Assembly: GCF_001273845.1 (NCBI RefSeq)
Contig: NZ_JHBW01000065.1
Coordinates: 334,784-398,783 of the forward strand
Length of the DNA: 64,000 nt
From: Leucobacter musarum subsp. musarum
Lineage (GTDB): Bacteria > Actinomycetota > Actinomycetes > Actinomycetales > Microbacteriaceae
Direction: 5' to 3'
The translations under genes and the position numbers were made by a program. The notes under the pieces were generated by a model. The model saw only the letters and a list, made by a program, of their open reading frames with translations. It searched no databases and had not been told where the DNA came from. Shown here piece after piece: positions 60,739 through 64,000 of this stretch (within the stretch, counting starts at the first letter, position 1; each line of letters begins with the position of its first letter).

Positions 60739-62520
60739 ATGACCCCCACCGACAGCCACACCGACCACCGTGACGACCCTGCTGCGGAGCCCGCACCCGC
60801 CGACCTCTGCCTGGTGAACGGTCGCGTGTTCGATGGCCGCGTGCGCACCGACGCCACCGGTGTGGCGGTGCGGGGAGGCCGCATCGTGGCCGTCGGCTCC
60901 GATGAGCGCGTGCTCGCGCTGCGTGGCCCCGGCACCCGGGTGATCGACGCGCGAGGCGGGCTCATCACGCCCGGCTTCGTCGATGCGCACGTGCACGCCG
61001 CGTTCGCCGGGGTCGAGCGGCTGAGCTGCGACCTCAGCGGGGCGCGGAGCGTCGATGAGACGCTGGAGCTGATTCGAGAGGCCGCGCGCGAGACGGGCGG
61101 TGGTGTCGGAGCGGGTGCCGGTGCCGACCGAGATGCCTGGATCACCGGCGGCGGCTGGAGTCACGAACTCTTTCCGCACCCCACCCGCCAGCAGCTCGAC
61201 GCCATCGTGCCCGATCGCCCGGTCGCGCTCTCCGACGCGGGGCACCACACGCTCTGGGTGAACTCGCGTGCGCTCGAGCTCGCCGGCGTGACCGCCGCGA
61301 CGCCGCAGCCGCACAACGGGCACATCCACGTCGACGCGCAGGGGGAGCCGACCGGGTATCTCAACGAAACCGCTGCGGAACTCGTCGGCCGGGTGATCCC
61401 GCCGTCGACCGACGCCGAGATCGCCGCCGGCCTGCTCAACGCGCAGGAGTACCTGTGGTCGCTCGGCATCACCGGCTGGCACGAAGCGATTCTCGGCGAG
61501 TACAACGGCAAAGCCGACTGCTCGGCAGCGTACCGCGAGCTCATCGCATCAGAAGAGCTGCTGAGCCAGGTGTCGGGCGCGCTGTGGATCGCCCCCGGTC
61601 TGCCCGAGCACGACGTGCCCGAGCTGGTCGAGCGCTTCGTGCGGCTGCGCGCCGAAAACGCGGCGGCCGGCTTCGCGACGTCGACCGCCAAGGCCATGAT
61701 CGACGGGGTGCCCCACGGCGGCACCGCCGCACTGCTCGAACCCTACTGCTCGCACGGCGATCCCGAATCCGCGCCCGACTCGGGCGAACTGCACTTCGCG
61801 GAGGGGGCCATTCGGGCATTGGTACAGCAGCTCGACGCCGCCGGATTCGCGCTGCACCTGCACATTATGGGGGATCGCGGAATCCGCGTGGCACTCGACG
61901 CCGTCGAAGCGGCCCGCGCCGCCAACGGACCGGGGCCGCGGCACCACGTCGCGCACCTCTCGATGATCCACCCCGATGACGCCCGCCGCTTCGGGCCGCT
62001 CGGCGTGACCGCGAACATGCAGGCGCTCTGGGCCGCACCCGACCCGCACGTCGTCCCCATGATCGGCGAGGAGCGGATGCGGCGCGGCTACCCGTTCCGC
62101 ACCCTCGCCGACGGCGGCGCCGACCTCGCGATGGGCTCGGACTGGCCGGTCTCGCCGCCCGACCCGTGGCTCGCGATCCACGTCGCCGTGAACCGGTCGC
62201 TGCCGGCGGGGCCTGACGCGGTGGCGGGGGCTGAGGGGTCTGCGGTTGGTGGTGCTGGTGTTGGTGCTGGTGCTGCCGGTGCTGCTGAGGTGCTCGACCC
62301 GGCGCAGGCGCTCACACTGGCCGAGAGTGTGGCGGCCTACACCAGCGGTTCGTCGAGCCTGGTGCTCGGAGTTGCCGGGCGAATTCGTGTCGGCGAGCGC
62401 GCCGACCTCGCGATCGCGACGCGTGACCCGTTCGACGGGCCCGCTGACGCGGTGCTTGCCACAGCGACGGCCGCCACGATTGTCGCCGGCCGCGTGGTGT
62501 TCGAGGCGGAGGCGCGCTAG
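60739..62520 (+). CDS. Amidohydrolase family protein (YtcJ-like, Amidohydro_3), second copy
   Basis: The 593-residue metal hydrolase has TPGFVDAHVHAAF (His-x-His), LHLHIMGDRGIRVALDAV, HHVAHLSMIHPDD and LAMGSDWPVSPPDPW. A low-complexity Gly/Ala/Val insert (about 495-515; DNA with repeated GGTGCTG) precedes the C-terminal part and is not seen in the paralogue at 38944-40602. The ATG at 60739 follows GAAGGAG. It is the last gene of the TetR-linked operon, 42 bp after the second DUF3237 gene, and presumably hydrolyses an imported amide. Confidence 0.86.
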   Translation: MTPTDSHTDHRDDPAAEPAPADLCLVNGRVFDGRVRTDATGVAVRGGRIVAVGSDERVLALRGPGTRVIDARGGLITPGFVDAHVHAAFAGVERLSCDLSGARSVDETLELIREAARETGGGVGAGAGADRDAWITGGGWSHELFPHPTRQQLDAIVPDRPVALSDAGHHTLWVNSRALELAGVTAATPQPHNGHIHVDAQGEPTGYLNETAAELVGRVIPPSTDAEIAAGLLNAQEYLWSLGITGWHEAILGEYNGKADCSAAYRELIASEELLSQVSGALWIAPGLPEHDVPELVERFVRLRAENAAAGFATSTAKAMIDGVPHGGTAALLEPYCSHGDPESAPDSGELHFAEGAIRALVQQLDAAGFALHLHIMGDRGIRVALDAVEAARAANGPGPRHHVAHLSMIHPDDARRFGPLGVTANMQALWAAPDPHVVPMIGEERMRRGYPFRTLADGGADLAMGSDWPVSPPDPWLAIHVAVNRSLPAGPDAVAGAEGSAVGGAGVGAGAAGAAEVLDPAQALTLAESVAAYTSGSSSLVLGVAGRIRVGERADLAIATRDPFDGPADAVLATATAATIVAGRVVFEAEAR

Positions 62521-62552
62521 GGCGGCGCTGCGCGCCCGCGCCGCTACCCTTC

Positions 62553-62666
62553 CTCGAGCGCACCACTTTCTCCCGAGCCCGACCGCCGCCCTTCCACCGA
62601 ACGCACCGCTTTCTCCCGAGCGCACCCTCATAGGGGCGGTCCTCTCGGCCGAAAGTGGTGCGTTCG
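62553..62666. repeat. Palindromic intergenic repeat, copy 2 (three related half-sites)
   Basis: Half-sites CTCGAGCGCACCACTTTCTC (62553-62572) and CGAACGCACCGCTTTCTCCC (62598-62617) are direct repeats. An inverted half-site GAAAGTGGTGCGTTCG (62651-62666) pairs with the second at 15 of 16 positions. This is the same family as 35209-35277 and 63846-63918. It starts 33 nt after the amidohydrolase stop. Confidence 0.6.
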
Positions 62667-62767
62667 TGGCGCAGGTGATCCGCTCACATGCCTGTCTCCG
62701 GCCGCCAGCTGGGTCAAAAGCTGTGGATACCCGACGCCCGCCCGGTCACGTGCCGCATGCTCGTCAG

Positions 62768-63835
62768 GTGGATGATCTCGGCAGACGACTGACGCGGGCA
62801 ACCGACGCGCTCACCTCCAGCAACCAACTCGCGCGTTCGGGCGTCACCGCCCGTGGCCTGGCGCTTGCGGTCGCGCATGGCGACTTCGTTCGCCTGAGGG
62901 CGGGGTGGTACGTCGCGGGGGAGTATTGGCGAAACTCGGTTCCCGAGTCGCAGCACCTTTCCGCAATCGTCGCGGCGCAGCGCGCGGCGAATTCTCGGCT
63001 GACGTTTTCGCATCGGTCGGCGGCGGTGTTGCACGGACTCCCGGCATGGAGCGACTGGGTGTGCGGAGCGGCGCGCGCAGCGATTCCTGACACTCGACGC
63101 GTACATGTACTGGGTCAGCCGGGAGGGCGAGGCGGAGCCACACCCGCGATCGTGCGGCACCGCAGCCACGTGCATGCTGCAGACGTCGAGGAACTCGAAG
63201 GGGTGCGAGTTACGCGGGCCGAACGCGCGGTCGCCGACCTTGCACGAACCGAACGATTCTCACTCGCCCTCGCGTGCGCCGATGCGACGCTCCGTGCACG
63301 CGCCCGGCGCGGGCAGGTGGTCGACGATGCCGCATGGCACGCATGGCAATCGAGCATGCGCAGGATCGCGGAAACGTCGAGTGAACGCCGCGGAGTCCGA
63401 GCAGTTCGCGCGTTGCGACTCCTCGCTGACCCGCGAGCCGATTCTCCGTTCGAGAGTGCCGCACGTTTTCGGCTCGTGCAGCTCGGATTCGAGGTGCGAT
63501 TGCAGGTCGAAGTTGTCGTGCCGCAGCTCGGACGGTACTTCGTCGACCTTGAACTCGTCGATGCGCAGGTTTTCATCGAGTGCGACGGCCGAGCGAAATA
63601 TCTCGATTCCTCATTGAACGGCGGAACTCCCGAACAGGCGTTCTTCGCCGAAAAGCGGCGACATCATGGAATCACGGCTCATACCGGCAAGCCGCTCGTG
63701 CGCCTGGAATCCCATGACAGCAGAACCCTCGAAGGGTTGGCCGGGGTGCTCGCCGCGCACGGCATCCGTGTGCCCGGGCGACCCGCGCAGTCTCACGATG
63801 CGCATCTCGTGAGACTGCTGCAGCGTGCAGGGTGA
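62768..63835 (+). CDS. AbiEi-like winged-helix protein with DUF559-type C-terminal domain
   Basis: The start is uncertain: GTG 62768 gives 355 residues, while GTG 62750 or 62723 are also in frame and none has a clear ribosome site. The N-terminal part (GVTARGLALAVAHGDFVRLRAGWYV, shown in part) resembles the AbiEi antitoxin-like winged helix. The middle (LTFSHRSAAVLHGLP) continues that family. The C-terminal 100 residues (SPFESAARFRLVQLGF, FVDLELVDAQVFIECDGRAKY, FFAEKRRHHGI) have the E-D-K spacing of DUF559/Vsr-like endonuclease folds. Such proteins are frequent singletons in Microbacteriaceae and are often labelled type IV antitoxin. No AbiEii toxin gene is adjacent within the window. Confidence 0.7.
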   Translation: MDDLGRRLTRATDALTSSNQLARSGVTARGLALAVAHGDFVRLRAGWYVAGEYWRNSVPESQHLSAIVAAQRAANSRLTFSHRSAAVLHGLPAWSDWVCGAARAAIPDTRRVHVLGQPGGRGGATPAIVRHRSHVHAADVEELEGVRVTRAERAVADLARTERFSLALACADATLRARARRGQVVDDAAWHAWQSSMRRIAETSSERRGVRAVRALRLLADPRADSPFESAARFRLVQLGFEVRLQVEVVVPQLGRYFVDLELVDAQVFIECDGRAKYLDSSLNGGTPEQAFFAEKRRHHGITAHTGKPLVRLESHDSRTLEGLAGVLAAHGIRVPGRPAQSHDAHLVRLLQRAG

Positions 63836-63845
63836 GCGATGGCTT

Positions 63846-63918
63846 CTCGAACGCACCGGTTTCGTGCGATCGCACCGGCGCAGATCGGGTGCGCTCGGGA
63901 GAAACTGGTGCGCTCGAG
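63846..63918. repeat. Palindromic intergenic repeat, copy 3
   Basis: CTCGAACGCACCGGTTTC (63846-63863) and GAAACTGGTGCGCTCGAG (63901-63918) pair at 16 of 18 positions, with further family half-sites (ATCGCACC, GGTGCGCTCGGGAG) in between. It starts 10 nt after the preceding stop codon. Confidence 0.6.
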
Positions 63919-63920
63919 AT

Positions 63921-64000
63921 GGGGACGGGGCGCGTGGGGTGGGGTCGCGAAGAGGTCGGGGTGGGGTCGGGGGTAGGGGCGGGGGGGGGGGGGGGGGGGG
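63921..64000. other. G-rich window end with a run of 20 G
   Basis: The plus strand becomes almost C/A-free after about 63921 and ends in 20 consecutive G (63981-64000). No gene is visible. This is best read as a contig end or sequencing artefact. Confidence 0.6.

Overview
The window is chromosomal DNA of a high-G+C actinobacterium, most likely a member of the Microbacteriaceae (Leucobacter-like). Reasons: strong G/C bias at third codon positions, a mycothiol-dependent formaldehyde dehydrogenase (mycothiol is an actinobacterial thiol), a tRNA gene without encoded CCA, and a core block tRNA-Gln / glmU / prs. The left edge cuts a gene. The right edge ends in a run of 20 G, which looks like a contig end or read artefact. 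No rRNA, CRISPR array, integrase, transposase or phage gene was seen.

Layout. (1) 1-9.3 kb: a truncated APH-type kinase facing a PLP phospho-lyase/aminotransferase; mscR plus an MBL-fold hydrolase (formaldehyde detoxification); a VOC protein; an M20 amidohydrolase; TetR; an acyl-CoA dehydrogenase; MarR; ribA. (2) 9.4-15.8 kb: amino-acid permease and PLP amino-acid decarboxylase with a divergent LysR; TetR with a divergent amidase. (3) 15.9-20.8 kb: two large secreted proteins, one unrecognised and one a seven-bladed FG-GAP propeller with Ig-like domains. (4) 20.9-24.3 kb: MarR, tRNA-Gln(UUG), glmU, prs. (5) 24.3-32.9 kb: a permease and a homoprotocatechuate meta-cleavage (hpa) cluster, hpaH-hpaI-(hpaG/RraA fusion)-gntR-hpaE-hpaD, with the same GTATAC-centred palindrome at both promoters. 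(6) 33-35 kb: a DEAD-box RNA helicase with an RGG tail. (7) 35.3-41.6 kb: aldehyde dehydrogenase, GMC oxidoreductase, EthD protein, amidohydrolase and a frameshifted SDR. (8) 41.7-51.8 kb: a Liv-type ABC importer (with a LivM-LivG fusion and a 15-codon leader peptide), MoaF-like protein, AraC regulator, a second kinase/phospho-lyase pair and TetR. (9) 51.8-62.5 kb: a TetR-controlled operon with a CocE/NonD hydrolase, a Dpp-type ABC importer, two DUF3237 proteins and an amidohydrolase. (10) 62.5-64 kb: an AbiEi/DUF559-like protein flanked by palindromic repeats.

Overall this is a catabolic region. Small transport-plus-enzyme modules for aromatic acids, amines or amino alcohols, amides and peptides each have a local regulator (four TetR, two MarR, and one each of LysR, GntR and AraC). 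Several promoters appear leaderless: a TANNNT box sits exactly 6 nt before the start codon at six places. Most genes are tightly packed, often with ATGA or GTGA overlaps. No gene-free stretch exceeds about 300 bp; the longest (25877-26156, 47263-47538, 62521-62767, 35088-35334) hold terminators, operator candidates or palindromic repeats.
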